A program made the position numbers and the translations under genes. Shown in pieces: positions 1-7,450 of a DNA stretch of 64,000 bases. Numbering within the stretch: position 1 is the stretch's first letter; every line of letters begins with the position of its first letter. The notes under the pieces are model-generated. The model was not told the DNA's origin and made no database searches. It worked only from the letters and a program-made list of their open reading frames with translations. Source of the DNA: Promethearchaeota archaeon (lineage in GTDB: Archaea > Asgardarchaeota > Lokiarchaeia > Sigyniarchaeales > SOKP01); assembly GCA_029838195.1 (NCBI GenBank), contig JALGVJ010000015.1, positions 1 through 64,000 on the forward strand. The letters run 5' to 3'.

Positions 1-303
1 AAGTTCTTTCAGCAACCCTCGAGTGAGCAATTGAATGGCGTGAAACACGCATTTTTGGAGAGGCGCATCAGGAAATATTTCATCCACCCCTGCCTGAAGG
101 CGGCGGGAGAAATCTATGGTCATGAATGAAACTTTCTTTGGGAGCCATTGTTTCAGCTCTTTCAGCAAAAAGACCACTTCCTCTTCCTTTTCCCCCGTGA
201 TGAGAGCCCCGGCAAGGGGTACATTTCGCAAGGAATCCGTGGCGAGCAGTAATCCGGGCTTTATCGTGCGGGGGAGAGGTCGTTTTTTTTTACGTTTTTT
301 TTT
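1..303 (-). CDS. Transposase, catalytic part in the -1 frame (partial)
   Basis: Reading the minus strand in the -1 frame from the poly-A tracts gives an uninterrupted continuation to the window edge. It contains LLLATDSLRNVPLAGALITG, then KKVSFMTIDFSRRLQAGVDE with a likely second catalytic Asp, then LQKCVFHAIQLLTRGLLKEL. The D-(about 70 residues)-D spacing and the CVFHAIQ helix are typical of MULE/ISL3-like DDE transposases. It has no start codon of its own, so it would be made only as a fusion with the 261-797 frame. The rest of the gene lies upstream of base 1. Confidence 0.65.
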
Positions 304-797
304 ACCTTCACCGATTTAAAGGTCCCGTCCAAGGAAAGAAAGCCTGAGAAATTAGGAGGGGGAGTCTCCTCACTTAAATCGATGGGAAGATAGTTTCTAT
401 TACCGTGCTCGTTGACCCATCGCTGGACCGTGGATTTCGACACTTTAACCAAATGGAGCTCCTTCAAATCTTGCCACACCCGTCTAATCGAATCCCCTTT
501 TTTGAGCACCCGGGTGATTACATAATCTATAACTCCCGGCATGAAACGGGTTCCAATTGGAATGAGCGGGTGCAAGATGGTGAAGATCTCCTTACATTCC
601 GTACATTGAAAATAAACACGTTCGTAATGGATGCGCCGGCAAATACGGGGTGTTCCCAAATCCTGGATCTCTCTCATTCTATAAGAGAGTCTCTTGATAT
701 GGGATGACTTGCAGTGGGGACATTGTTCCGGGAAAAAATCCGCATCGGAATATTCCCGGATTTCTAATTCAATCCCATCATCAACATTTTCTTTCAC
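261..797 (-). CDS. Transposase, N-terminal part (zinc ribbon, HTH, first catalytic Asp)
   Basis: This is the DNA-binding half of a DDE transposase. Visible in order are a zinc-ribbon-like CPHC...CTEC (about residues 26-73), a helix-turn-helix region with VSKSTVQRWVNEHG (about 118-131), and LSLDGTFKS carrying a probable first catalytic Asp near residue 155. The start is GTG at 797; no in-frame ATG lies between it and an upstream stop. The frame ends 20 codons after LSLDG, just past two AAAAAAAAAC tracts, while clearly transposase-like sequence continues in the -1 frame (1-303). It is therefore either a programmed frameshift, an inactivating indel or a homopolymer sequencing error. Confidence 0.75.
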   Translation of the reverse strand: MKENVDDGIELEIREYSDADFFPEQCPHCKSSHIKRLSYRMREIQDLGTPRICRRIHYERVYFQCTECKEIFTILHPLIPIGTRFMPGVIDYVITRVLKKGDSIRRVWQDLKELHLVKVSKSTVQRWVNEHGNRNYLPIDLSEETPPPNFSGFLSLDGTFKSVKVKKNVKKNDLSPAR

Positions 798-1330
798 ATG
801 ATTACTTGGTTTTCTCCATACTTAAATCTTTTGGTCCTTAAGGGAGATAGAGCAGAGAGAGGGGTGAATTCACTTGATAGTATTCCCCAACGATCCAAAG
901 TAAGAGATAGAGGAGATTCTTTCCAGAGGAAAGGGAAGCATTCCACAAATTTAGTCGTCATGGTTGAAATAGCTTTAAATGGAAGCTATCATGTTTAATT
1001 CATAGTCATGATGAGCTGCAGTATAATATCGCATAAAATTATATCATCTTGAACCTTGGTGACTTTAGCTGACCAATTTTTAAATAAGAATCTTCCATGT
1101 AAAGAGCTTTACTTTCTGACACGATAAAAATAAAATGTTCTAAATAAAAATTTTATTTTAAAATGGTCATGAATGTAAAAAATATGACAATAAAACTAAT
1201 TAAAACCAGAATTTCTATTTGTATCTAAGAACTATTTTTTATTTTCAATGATTTAATCTAATAATTTCTTCACGCCGTTATTATTCATTTCATGAATTGC
1301 ACGATTATCTTTATTTAAATTATTAAGAAA
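798..1330. other. Gene-free stretch next to the insertion sequence
   Basis: No convincing reading frame was seen on either strand. 919-933 is a perfect 6-bp hairpin with an AGA loop. From about 1040 onward the sequence becomes much more AT-rich than 1-1000, suggesting that the insertion sequence, which is the more GC-rich part, ends somewhere around 950-1040. Confidence 0.4.
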
Positions 1331-1483
1331 TTAGGGCGGAGAATAGTACGTGATATTCAATTTATTTTCTCCTTCTTTTATCCAAACTAAAATCTCATTC
1401 TGTGAAATTTTACTGTAAATAATAATACCATCTTTAAAAATACCATGCAAGAATAAATTTCCTTCTTTTAAACCACTTTTTAT
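1331..1483 (-). pseudogene. In-frame C-terminal remnant of the membrane protein at 1484-1741
   Basis: Directly after the TAA stop of the 85-residue membrane protein (1484-1486), the same frame stays open for 50 codons and reads like a soluble domain (SGLKEGNLFLHGIF, then ISQNEILVWIKEGENK), ending at TAA 1331-1333. It has no good start codon. The simplest reading is that a roughly 136-residue protein has acquired an in-frame nonsense codon. Confidence 0.5.
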
Positions 1484-1741
1484 TTACCTATAAAGAATAA
1501 TAAAAGACCCAATGAATGGATCAATTACCATGGGAAGTAGGACCATAAAAATTAATCTCACTCCTTGAAATTTTCCAATATTTTCTTCAAGATATTTATC
1601 TTGCATCCAAGCTCCTCGGACTACATCGATTAAAATAGAAAAAGTAAGATTTAACAAGTAAAACAAGACAACCATCCACAAGTCTACAACAATGGTAAAA
1701 ATGAAACCAAGAATCGTGATAATAATGGTATAGAGGTACAT
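1484..1741 (-). CDS. Small hydrophobic membrane protein, possibly truncated
   Basis: An 85-residue, strongly hydrophobic product with two or three predicted membrane segments (about residues 3-37, perhaps split, and 61-84) separated by a charged loop, DVVRGAWMQDKYLEENIGK. The family was not recognised. The ATG at 1741 overlaps the stop of a short upstream frame (TAATG), suggesting translational coupling in an ancestral operon. The stop at 1484 is followed in frame by 50 open codons (1331-1483), so the protein may originally have been about 136 residues long. Confidence 0.45.
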   Translation of the reverse strand: MYLYTIIITILGFIFTIVVDLWMVVLFYLLNLTFSILIDVVRGAWMQDKYLEENIGKFQGVRLIFMVLLPMVIDPFIGSFIILYR

Positions 1742-1872
1742 TAATGTTTCACGATTACTCTTTTTATTAGAACCCCGCTGATTAATATTAATATTGTAGA
1801 GCCTCCGATTACTATTAATCCGATTAAACCAATTAACGTTTTTGAAAATATTTTAATCTCACTTAAATGATT
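1741..1872 (-). pseudogene. Fragment encoding a single membrane helix, no start codon
   Basis: An open frame of 43 codons ends at the TAA overlapping the ATG at 1741. It encodes one clear transmembrane helix (TLIGLIGLIVIGGSTILILI) with a positively charged tail, KRVIVKH. There is no ATG, GTG or TTG between the upstream TAG (1873-1875) and the helix, so it looks like the end of a decayed gene that once preceded the 85-residue membrane protein. Confidence 0.35.
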
Positions 1873-1963
1873 CTAACTAATAATATTTGGCAATTAAATA
1901 AAAGAATGAATTAAATCTTTTGTAATACTCTTAAATAAGATTACTTCATTACAATTGTTTAGT

Positions 1964-2728
1964 TTAATTTTTACTCTTGCTTTTATTTAGAAAAGTTTCT
2001 ATTCTTAATCTTGCTTCTTCAGTATTTCCACAAGCAATCATGGCTCTCATTTCTCTATACATCGCTTCATCAAAAGTAATCTCCGGTCCCGCATTAATAA
2101 GTCTTTTAGCGAGAGTAAGAGCAAAAGGGCTTTTTTGAACGATTCTTTTTGCCATCTTTCTACATTCCTTATCTAATTCATTTGGTTCGCAAATCTTATT
2201 TACGATTCCATATTCAAGTGCTTTTTTAGCATCAATTTGCTTTCCTAATATCATTAATTCTTTTGCCTTACTAGCTCCAATTAGCCATGCTAAAGCCTTT
2301 GTAGACGCATTAGAAAAAAACATTCCTACATCTAATTCTGGAAGCCATATTTTCGTATTTGAAGCAGCAATTCGAAAATCACAAAATAGCGTTAATTCAA
2401 ATCCGCCCCCTATAACCCACCCTCTATATCCTACAATGATAATCCCAGGATGTTCTCGCATCAATGAGGTAAGTTCTTGAAAATTAGATACCTCATCATA
2501 TGCTTGAGATTGTTTTTCGGGATTTGTAATTAACTCATAGGCATATTTAAGATCTTCTCCAACCGCAAAATTTTCTCGACTTGAAGTAAAAACCACGCAA
2601 ATATCTTTATTTGCCATGCTTTGTTTAAATGAATCAATTAAATTTCTTACTGCTTGCAAATCTAATTCCGGCCTATGAAGTTTTATATAGCCAATTCTTC
2701 CAATTTTTTTATATTCTGCTAATTTCAT
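1964..2728 (-). CDS. Enoyl-CoA hydratase/isomerase (crotonase) family protein
   Basis: A 254-residue crotonase-fold protein, the usual length for the family. These cytosolic enzymes hydrate or isomerise acyl-CoA thioesters through an oxyanion hole. Seen here are SSRENFAVGEDLK (about residues 49-61) and WVIGGGFELTLFCDFRIAAS (about 104-123), which together form the oxyanion hole and carry the first catalytic Glu, and LPELDVG (about 129-135) with the second Glu position filled. Both acid positions are thus kept, unlike the paralog at 48987-49778. The acyl-CoA substrate cannot be told from sequence. It stands alone on the minus strand. Confidence 0.85.
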   Translation of the reverse strand: MKLAEYKKIGRIGYIKLHRPELDLQAVRNLIDSFKQSMANKDICVVFTSSRENFAVGEDLKYAYELITNPEKQSQAYDEVSNFQELTSLMREHPGIIIVGYRGWVIGGGFELTLFCDFRIAASNTKIWLPELDVGMFFSNASTKALAWLIGASKAKELMILGKQIDAKKALEYGIVNKICEPNELDKECRKMAKRIVQKSPFALTLAKRLINAGPEITFDEAMYREMRAMIACGNTEEARLRIETFLNKSKSKN

Positions 2729-2900
2729 AATATCATTTTCATGTTTAAATGATTCTTTTAGTTCCTATAAAATTAAATCAAGCCTTATCTAATCAATTTT
2801 CCCACTTTTCGTGAGAATTTCAAAGGGCGGTTATATTCAATTTTTGAATATTTGTTAAGAAATAACTTTAATAATAATACAACGGCCAATTTGTTCTCCA

Positions 2901-3453
2901 TTAAAATTTCAAGAAATTACCGAAAGCGCCTACTACATAATTAACTTCGTCAATGCCCTCTATAACTTTAATAATTTTTTCCGTATTAAATGAACCAATG
3001 GTTTGTATGGCATAATATAGCATATACATGCTATCATTAGCCCCAAGTCCGGTGTATAATGGTTCCTCGTTGTAATGTTCTACCCAATTATCCCATACTT
3101 CCACGATTCTCGCTGTTTTGTTGGTTCGGATGGTAGATTGCATGATAATTTCATGTTCGCATCCACCGCCCGTTTCTTGCCAATAATTGTCAAGTTGAGA
3201 CATGACATCAATTCCGGCAATCAAACATTTTAAGATCTTCCAATCCTGGCGCACCAGGTACTTTTCCATTGAGTAAATAGGTCATGGGCACCGTCCAATC
3301 GAGATCTTCACGAATAATGTAGACTCGTAGATAGTCTAAGAAGGATAAAATTTCTTTTACTAAATTTCTCGAGCTAATCGGTATGGTGTGGAAGAAATAT
3401 TTATAGCGATTATAATTCTTTTCTACATTTTCCGTAAAAATATCAGAACTCTT
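2901..3453 (-). pseudogene. Decayed ABC-transporter substrate-binding protein (amino-acid/urea type), C-terminal part
   Basis: Two frames together read as the C-terminal half of a periplasmic-binding-protein type I lipoprotein. The upstream frame (about 3453-3220) gives YKYFFHTIPISSRNLVKEIL and LLNGKVPGAPGLEDLK, then stops. The second frame (open 2901-3269) takes over with AGIDVMSQLDNYWQETGG and NDSMYMLYYAIQTIGS, both typical of branched-chain amino-acid/urea binding proteins. A TAA (3454-3456) blocks the upstream end and no signal peptide or N-lobe is left. The 122-codon frame 2901-3269 on its own is unlikely to make a functional protein. Confidence 0.7.
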
Positions 3454-3633
3454 TTATATAGCGTGAATTCTTGTCATGAATTAATAATTAAACCGTTTTT
3501 TCCCCATTTAAAGGATATCTCATTTTAATTTATTTTCATGAAATAGAATCCTTTATTTAGAGTCATACCTAATTTAATTTAATATAAAATGATACCATTA
3601 AATTAAAATAAAAAAATATGGGGATAAACAATT

Positions 3634-5028
3634 ATGAGTCAAAACGAAATGAAAATATCCCATTCGAAATGGAACATGTTCTCTTACGGCTGGGGAAAAG
3701 CTCTTAACGAATTTTTCGCCATGGCTTTCGGGGCATTCGGCTTTTTCTTTTATGAAACGGAGATTGGTTTGGATGTCTGGCTCACTAGCACGGGATACAT
3801 TATATTTGCAATATGGAACGCAATAAATGATCCGTTAGCGGGTTATCTCACCAACCGCCCCTTTCGATTTACTAAAAAATGGGGCCGCAGGTTTCCTTGG
3901 ATTTTAATCGGCGGTATTCCCTGGATGCTGAGCTATATTCTCATTTTCACACCGCCTAACGTGAATCCCCAAAGTCAAGGTCTTTTGATTTTCTCATGGC
4001 TCGTCATATCAACATGTTTATTCGATACATTTAATTCAGTGTGGTGGATTGGATTCTCTAGCTTGTTTCCGGATAAATTCCGCTCTGTAGAAGAAAGAAG
4101 AACGGTCCAAGCGATCGCCACGCCAACCGGGATAATCGGTATAACTTTAGGAGCATTATTACCTCCTTTATTAGTCGAATATGGAAATCCAACCTCTTAC
4201 ATCATCCAAGGGGGCATCATGATTATCTTAGGATTCATCATTTTCGCCGCTTCTATTCCAGGCTGCCGTGATGATCAAATTACCGTTGATAGATATTTAG
4301 AAAGTTATGCTGAACGTCCCGAAAGGGTCTCATTTATTGGCATGTTGAAGCTCTCGTTGAAACAAAAAACTTTTATGGTGTTTATTATTGTGTATACTTT
4401 TTACCGGGCTTTAGCCGTGACTCTTCAAGCTTCCATTCCCTATGAAGTGAGATATGTATTAGGAATGCCTGCAAGTGCTCAAACCATTCTCTCCGCAGGA
4501 TTTCTCATAGGGGCATTAGTTTCCTCTCCTCTATGGATAAAATACACGCATAGAATTAACGATAATAAAAAAGCCATTCTCTTAGCAGGGATAGTTCTTA
4601 CTATTGCTACTTTTCCATTAACATTCATTAATAATTATACTGTCCTTTTTTTTGGAATGATAGGCTTTGGCGTTGGACTTGGAGGCTTTTGGGCTCTGCT
4701 TGCCCCCATTTTGGCAGATGTAATTGATGAATCCGTTGTAAATACGGGCAAGCGTGAAGAGGGGATTTATACGGGTTTTCAGGCATTTTTTGGAAGGTTT
4801 GCCATCATCATGCAAGCAGTTACCTTTGCCATCGTACACTCTGTAACGGGTTTCGAAGAAGGAGCATCCACTCAAACAGCTGATGCGATATGGGGAATCC
4901 AACTCCACTTTGGGTTAATTCCGGCAATATTCATGCTAATAGCAATACTTATTTTTTGGAAGTGGTATGGCTTAACTCCTGAAAAAGTAGCATATAATCA
5001 GAAAAAGATTGAGGAAATGGGCTTATAA
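3634..5028 (+). CDS. GPH-family sugar:cation symporter (MFS, MelB-like)
   Basis: A 464-residue protein with about 12 membrane segments, the normal size for glycoside-pentoside-hexuronide:cation symporters. NAINDPLAGYLTNRPFRFTKK (about residues 61-81) is the signature loop of this family: N-D-P in helix 2 followed by a basic loop. These proteins take up sugars or glycosides with Na+ or H+. The substrate is not predictable, but GH4 glycosidases lie 9 kb downstream. A degenerate copy of its last ~115 codons follows at 5125-5475 and a third, broken relative lies at 9350-10483. The start ATG 3634 follows ATGGGGATAAACAATT; no strong Shine-Dalgarno was seen. Confidence 0.9.
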   Translation: MSQNEMKISHSKWNMFSYGWGKALNEFFAMAFGAFGFFFYETEIGLDVWLTSTGYIIFAIWNAINDPLAGYLTNRPFRFTKKWGRRFPWILIGGIPWMLSYILIFTPPNVNPQSQGLLIFSWLVISTCLFDTFNSVWWIGFSSLFPDKFRSVEERRTVQAIATPTGIIGITLGALLPPLLVEYGNPTSYIIQGGIMIILGFIIFAASIPGCRDDQITVDRYLESYAERPERVSFIGMLKLSLKQKTFMVFIIVYTFYRALAVTLQASIPYEVRYVLGMPASAQTILSAGFLIGALVSSPLWIKYTHRINDNKKAILLAGIVLTIATFPLTFINNYTVLFFGMIGFGVGLGGFWALLAPILADVIDESVVNTGKREEGIYTGFQAFFGRFAIIMQAVTFAIVHSVTGFEEGASTQTADAIWGIQLHFGLIPAIFMLIAILIFWKWYGLTPEKVAYNQKKIEEMGL

Positions 5029-5124
5029 TAAGAAAAATTACAGAGTTAGGAAAACTTAAAAAAATCATGCTTTTTTTTATTTTATTTCTTTCTAAAGTAT
5101 TATATCCCATTATAAATAAAGTAG

Positions 5125-5475
5125 ATGGGCTTCTGGACGTTGTAACACCAATCTTTAGAGACTTAATTGACGATTCTGTTGTTAGAAAGGGAAAGCAATA
5201 AGAAGTAATTTACGTGGGCTTTCAGGCTTTTTTCAGCAGGTTTGCTATCATCATACAGGCGAGATCTTTTGCTATTATTCACAACATAATGGATTTTGAG
5301 GAAGGCTCATCGATTCAGACAGCTGAAGCGGTTTAGGGAATTCATTTACATTTCAATTTTGTCTCTGCTCTTTTTATGCTTGTGAGAATACTTCTCTTTT
5401 GGAATGCTTATCAATTGACTCCCGATATCATTGAATCAACCATAAGAAAAGATTAGAGAAATGGGTTTGGAATAA
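5125..5475 (+). pseudogene. Degenerate tandem copy of the GPH symporter 3' end
   Basis: Translation gives TPIFRDLIDDSVVRKGKQ, stop, then VIYVGFQAFFSRFAIIIQ, then FEEGSSIQTAEAV, stop, then GIHLHFNFVSALFMLV. It matches the last ~115 residues of the intact symporter (PILADVIDESVVNTGKREEG, IYTGFQAFFGRFAIIMQ, FEEGASTQTADAIWGIQLHF). A Glu codon has become TAA, the Trp in IWG has become TAG, and a frameshift lies near the end. The copy lacks everything before helix 10. Confidence 0.85.
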
Positions 5476-5665
5476 TAAAAAAATTGCTTTTTTTTTAAAT
5501 AGTACTTGAGAAAAGAGATAATATTATTGAAATTTTAATAATTAAAAAAAATAAGGATCCTCAGTAATGATCTATTTGATTAATATTAATTGTTCAAGAG
5601 ATTCTTGGAAAAATTTATTTATAGCACTATTGTAAAATGAGTGATGGAAAGAGTCTGAATGAAAA

Positions 5666-6781
5666 ATGAAAACACTTCACCAGATATATTATAAAGATTC
5701 TAGGAAAATGGAGGAGGTAAAGGACGTCTCTATCGATTTAATCCTTACCTCTCCTCCTTATCCAATGATAGAAATGTGGGATTCGTTATTTATTTCCTTG
5801 AACAAGGATATACAAGCCACATTTGAGCAAAATGATGGAAAAAAAGCGTTTTGTCTAATGCATGAGGAATTAGAAAAAACGTGGAAAGAATGCATTAGAG
5901 TTTTAAAACCGGGCGGTATAATTTGCATCAATATTGGAGATGCTACTAGAAAAATTAACAACGTGTTTCAATTATATCCCAATCACGTGAAAGTATCCAC
6001 ATTTTTCCAAGAGAACGATTTTCTTCCCTTACCTATCATAATTTGGAATAAGCCAACGAATAGTCCAACGAAATTTTTGGGCTCGGGAATGCTCCCACCA
6101 AATGCCTACGCAACGCTTGAGCATGAATATATCTTAATTTTCCAAAAAGGCATGAAAAAGAGACGTTTTAAACCTAAATCCGAAAAGAGATATAATAGCG
6201 CTTATTTCTGGGAAGAAAGAAATAGATGGTTTTCTGATGTTTGGAATAATATCAAGGGGGTCTCTCAAAATATTGAAATTGGCGAAAATAGTCGAGTTAT
6301 TCGGGAAAGATCAGCAGCATTTCCTTTAGTAATTCCATTGAGGTTAATAAACATGTTTTCACTTCAAGGAGATACGATCTTAGATCCTTATTTGGGTACA
6401 GGGACGACAACGCTAGCAGCCATGAGTTTAGCAAGAAATTCAATAGGGTATGAACTTAATCTTGAATTCAAGCGCCTATTTGAAAAAAATCTTTGCCAAA
6501 TAAAGAAAATGACCCGCTCTTTTCTATCAAAAAGATTACGGGATCATTTAGAATTTATTAAGCAGCACCTACAAGATGGTAAGGATGCTAAATATAAAGC
6601 CATCCATTATGATTTTCCCGTGATTACCCAACAAGAAAGAGAGATTTTATTTTATTCCATAAAAAATGTAGAGATAAAGAATAGTAATGTTTACATGATT
6701 ACTCATGAAAAATTTGAATTCGAAGAATCAATAGTTTTTAAGAGAGAAAAAAGATGGACTCAAACACGATTAATACCTTGA
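5666..6781 (+). CDS. DNA methyltransferase, beta class (probable N4-cytosine or N6-adenine), orphan
   Basis: A 371-residue site-specific DNA methyltransferase. The catalytic motif IV TSPPYP is at residues 28-33, and the S-adenosylmethionine motif I DPYLGTGTTTLAAM follows near 239-252 with the acidic GYEL after it. The order IV-before-I defines the permuted beta class; SPPY favours an N4-cytosine enzyme but does not exclude N6-adenine. About 110 residues follow the SAM motif as a C-terminal extension. No intact restriction endonuclease is beside it, so it may be an orphan or the survivor of a restriction-modification system. A fragment of a second copy lies at 9200-9345. A TATA-like TTTATTTATA lies about 50 bases upstream. 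Confidence 0.85.
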   Translation: MKTLHQIYYKDSRKMEEVKDVSIDLILTSPPYPMIEMWDSLFISLNKDIQATFEQNDGKKAFCLMHEELEKTWKECIRVLKPGGIICINIGDATRKINNVFQLYPNHVKVSTFFQENDFLPLPIIIWNKPTNSPTKFLGSGMLPPNAYATLEHEYILIFQKGMKKRRFKPKSEKRYNSAYFWEERNRWFSDVWNNIKGVSQNIEIGENSRVIRERSAAFPLVIPLRLINMFSLQGDTILDPYLGTGTTTLAAMSLARNSIGYELNLEFKRLFEKNLCQIKKMTRSFLSKRLRDHLEFIKQHLQDGKDAKYKAIHYDFPVITQQEREILFYSIKNVEIKNSNVYMITHEKFEFEESIVFKREKRWTQTRLIP

Positions 6782-6790
6782 AGTAAAAAA

Positions 6791-6862
6791 ATGTATTCTT
6801 AGCAGTAGTAAAAGAGGTTATTATTAAAAATAATATTCCTTGCTTCTTTAAAAATCTTCACT
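6791..6862 (+). repeat. Dispersed repeat, copy 1 (coding-like)
   Basis: About 72 bases starting ATGTATTCTTAGCAGTAGTA recur at 13419-13490 in the same orientation with only a handful of changes. In one frame both copies read VFLAVVKEVIIK followed by NIPC and FKN. One change is synonymous (GTT/GTC) and others are conservative, so it looks like a fragment of an old protein-coding gene. The family was not recognised. This copy starts 10 bases after the methyltransferase stop. Confidence 0.7.
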
Positions 6863-7002
6863 ATAGAGGTTCTGTTAACTTATTGTTGATATTACATGCC
6901 GTTTAAAGAAGTTTTTCTGACTGAAAGGAGGCTAGTTTTCTCTCTGTATCTCAATTCATTATCGCATCTTCTTTTAGCAAGTCGCCTAACGTTTTGCGGA
7001 AA

Positions 7003-7022
7003 AGAAAAGTTGCCGAAGGCAA
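7003..7022 (-). terminator. Terminator-like hairpin downstream of the superoxide reductase pseudogene
   Basis: On the minus strand TTGCC-TTC-GGCAA (7022-7010) is a perfect 5-bp stem with a 3-base loop, followed by ACTTTTCTTTT. It lies 25 bases after the minus-strand stop at 7047 and would end the flavodiiron/superoxide-reductase transcript. Confidence 0.5.
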
Positions 7023-7046
7023 TTTGGGTGAACGTAGCAAAGCCTT

Positions 7047-7427
7047 TTATCTCCTACTATAACTCCACAAACCATGGATATTATGGTATTTTCTTGCCGC
7101 AACCTTTTCTACTCTAATTTTAAATTCAGACTCAAGTTTATCTCCAGATTTTAAGAATTTTCTATAAATATTTCGGGCAACAATTACCTCTATCCATTCA
7201 ATGTAATGTTTTTCCTCCATAGGATGAGGAATCGAACTAACTTTTATTTTTATGTCTGTTTCTAGCTTTTCTACTATAAGTATACATTTCTCTTTACCAA
7301 TATCCTCTGGTTTTCCTCAAAAAGTTCCATTGGTTGCCCGCAATAAACAAGTTCACCTCCACCAGCATGTAAAATCTCAACTATGTAGCCGCAGATATTG
7401 CATTTGTATTTGTTTTTGTTTAATCAT
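7047..7427 (-). pseudogene. Desulfoferrodoxin/superoxide reductase, frameshifted and missing its iron ligand Cys
   Basis: Superoxide reductase reduces superoxide at a His4Cys iron site. Here the ATG (7427) has a strong AGGAGG site, but the frame is broken within the first codons and again after [12 protein letters not shown]. Pieced together the product is about 127 residues, the family length: an N-terminal desulforedoxin-type [20 protein letters not shown] and YCGQPM, then the catalytic domain KVSSIPHPMEEKHYIEWIE and a terminal HNIHGLWSYSR. Active family members have C-N-x-H near this terminus; here the Cys position is His. At least two frameshifts plus the ligand loss make it a pseudogene. 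It lies 23 bases behind the flavodiiron gene, a classic oxygen-defence pairing. Confidence 0.85.
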
Positions 7428-7450
7428 ACTATCTCCTCCTTTCATTCATT

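Larger units (their letters stand above)
1..800 (-). mobile_element. Insertion sequence with DDE-type transposase (partial, runs off window start)
   Basis: The transposase occupies this stretch on the minus strand and is cut by the left edge of the window, so only its 5' part is visible. The reading frame breaks inside two A9 tracts (plus-strand T runs 283-291 and 295-303) and resumes in the -1 frame. No terminal inverted repeats can be assigned because the right end lies outside; a perfect hairpin CTTTCC-AGA-GGAAAG at 919-933 might belong to the element's other end, but this is a guess. The family was not established; the zinc-ribbon, HTH and DDE order resembles ISL3-like or MULE-like transposases. 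Confidence 0.7.

Noticed and set aside
405..707. 100-codon plus-strand frame inside the transposase
   Set aside because: It is antisense to zinc-ribbon and HTH coding sequence and has no protein-like motif.
2719..2900. Possible regulatory hairpins upstream of the crotonase gene
   Set aside because: Only short AT-rich inverted sequences with no clear stem.
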